A DNA stretch of 6,158 nucleotides, from contig DBBK01000165.1 of assembly GCA_002292165.1 (NCBI GenBank), positions 1-6,158 of the forward strand, read 5' to 3'. How positions within the stretch are numbered: the stretch's first letter is position 1; each line of letters starts with the position of its first letter. The notes under the pieces were generated by a model that saw nothing but the letters and a program-made list of their open reading frames with translations, made no database searches and was not told where the DNA came from. This DNA is from Brevundimonas sp. UBA986. Its GTDB lineage: Bacteria > Pseudomonadota > Alphaproteobacteria > Caulobacterales > Caulobacteraceae. Both the position numbers and the translations under genes were made by a program. Positions 5,475 through 6,158 of the stretch are shown piece after piece.

Positions 5475-5675
5475 CAGACAACTCCGTGTGGTGGGTGAAC
5501 ACGCAAACGTTGTTGCCGTCAAAAGGCGCAATTACGGCGAAGCTTGGCTGAAACTCAGGCGTTCTGCACGGATTACAGACATTTAAGAATCACGCCGGCG
5601 CCGGGCGTTTCGCGCTCCATTCGCCACCCGCCAAACCGCTCGCTCGAGACGCGCGGCGGTCTTTATGGTCAAGCT

Positions 5676-5719
5676 TTGTTGCTGTTGGTTGAACCTCGTT
5701 ATATCCGGGGTTGCATAAT
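5676..5719 (+). promoter_or_regulatory. Candidate promoter(s) for the PAS sensor gene
   Basis: Two overlapping candidates are seen: TTGTTG (5676-5681) with TTATAT (5699-5704), spacing 17, and TTGAAC (5689-5694) with CATAAT (5714-5719), spacing 19. The first has ideal spacing and the second has the better hexamers. Either gives a leader of more than 100 nt before the ATG at 5831. Confidence 0.35.
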
Positions 5720-5748
5720 GCGATCCAATTGCAAAATTCTGTAACTTC

Positions 5749-5827
5749 CGCCCGCCTTTGGGCGAGATTTAGCATCTCGTTAGGGAGTTTCCGGCCCCAT
5801 GGGCATCTCCCTAGTCGTCGAGATTTA
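5749..5827 (+). repeat. Cluster of inverted and direct repeats in the sensor leader
   Basis: Four elements follow one another: CGCCC/GGGCG (5749-5753, 5760-5764), CGAGAT/ATCTCG (5763-5768, 5774-5779), TAGGGAG/CTCCCTA (5781-5787, 5807-5813) enclosing the palindrome CCCATGGG (5796-5803), and a 9-nt direct repeat CGAGATTTA (5763-5771 and 5819-5827). The second CGAGATTTA includes the only purine run before the ATG. A structured leader or operator cluster is possible; it matches no riboswitch I recognise. Confidence 0.5.
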
Positions 5828-5830
5828 CAC

Positions 5831-6158
5831 ATGTTTTTCCCTGATCGAGCCAAGGATGCCGCCCTGCGCCAGGTGCGCGAACTCCAGGCCCTGGCCAATG
5901 CCATGGACCGGTCCCAGGCGGTGATCGAGTTCCGGCTCGACGGAACCATTCTTCAGGCCAACGCCAACTTCCTCGGCGCTCTCGGTTATTCGGCTGAGGA
6001 GGTGGTGGGACGTCACCACAGCATGTTCCTGCCGGCGGGCGAGGCCGAGACGGCCGAGTACCGCGCCTTCTGGGCCGAGCTGAACCGGGGCGAGTTCATC
6101 GCCCGCAAATTCCTGCGGGTCGGCAAGAACGGGCGTCAGGTCTGGATCCAGGCCTCCT
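5831..6158 (+). CDS. PAS-domain sensor, probably a methyl-accepting chemotaxis protein (3' end off the window)
   Basis: 109 codons are visible. After a short amphipathic N-terminus (MFFPDRAKDAALRQVRELQA) with no membrane segment, a PAS fold begins at about residue 27: VIEFRLDGTILQANANFL (31-48), GYSAEEVVGRHHSMFLP (52-68), YRAFWAELNRGEFI (77-90) and FLRVGKNGRQVWIQAS (94-109). The YxxFWxxLxxGEF spacing and the KxGxxVWIQAS end are typical of PAS domains at the start of soluble bacterial chemoreceptors, whose C-terminal signalling hairpin would lie beyond the window. The ATG has only a weak GAG upstream. A histidine kinase or diguanylate cyclase remains possible, because the output domain is not seen. 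Confidence 0.8.
   Translation, partial: MFFPDRAKDAALRQVRELQALANAMDRSQAVIEFRLDGTILQANANFLGALGYSAEEVVGRHHSMFLPAGEAETAEYRAFWAELNRGEFIARKFLRVGKNGRQVWIQAS

Larger units (their letters stand above)
5475..5830. other. Divergent intergenic region, 356 bp
   Basis: No credible coding frame was found here. It must hold the promoters of the small exported protein (minus) and the PAS sensor (plus). On the minus strand TTGACGG (5522-5516) matches the Caulobacter -35 consensus, but no matching GCTANAWC follows, so it is only suggestive. A GC stem ACGCC (5592-5596)/GGCGT (5604-5608) followed by TT may be a minor hairpin. The stretch around 5700-5740 is noticeably more AT-rich than the rest. Confidence 0.6.

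Overview
This is a GC-rich chromosomal segment from an alphaproteobacterium, most likely Caulobacterales and close to Brevundimonas or Caulobacter. That placement is inferred from four things: a two-piece (circularly permuted) tmRNA gene, an alpha-type SspB adaptor with a C-terminal ClpX-binding tail, a Caulobacter-like promoter ahead of fumC, and a short secreted protein with a Cys/Arg motif I associate with this group. No transposase, integrase, phage structural gene or CRISPR array is visible. It reads as core chromosome carrying a few poorly characterised genes.

Layout. Positions 1-809 (minus) hold the N-terminal 269 codons of class II fumarase (fumC). A divergent 99-bp gap separates it from a plus-strand pair: an exported cyclophilin-type peptidyl-prolyl isomerase (909-1511) and a RusA-family Holliday junction resolvase (1511-1870), joined by a TGATG stop/start overlap. 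The resolvase runs head-on into a minus-strand gene at 1867-3135, and the two stop codons overlap. That gene encodes a secreted protein of the erythromycin-esterase/ChaN-like type. Upstream of it on the same strand is a secreted legumain-type (C13, caspase-like) cysteine peptidase (3219-4055, TTG start). Upstream again is sspB (4140-4637), followed by a terminator-like hairpin.

The main non-coding find is ssrA on the minus strand at about 4783-5067. It has a promoter, an acceptor piece ending in CCA, a 27-nt hairpin spacer and then the coding piece. The proteolysis tag read from it is ANDNFAGEVRLAA. It lies directly upstream of sspB, so the tag RNA and the adaptor that hands tagged proteins to ClpXP are adjacent and co-oriented. 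Between them sits an imperfect 28-nt direct repeat with a 36-nt period.

Beyond ssrA is a 95-residue exported Pro/Ala-rich protein (5187-5474, minus), then a 356-bp divergent intergenic region with several inverted repeats. The window ends in the start of a PAS-domain sensor, probably a methyl-accepting chemotaxis protein (5831 to the edge, plus).

Functionally, ssrA and sspB form a clear ribosome-rescue and protein quality-control module. The peptidase and esterase-like genes form a plausible envelope or periplasm pair of unknown role. The remaining genes look like independent neighbours.
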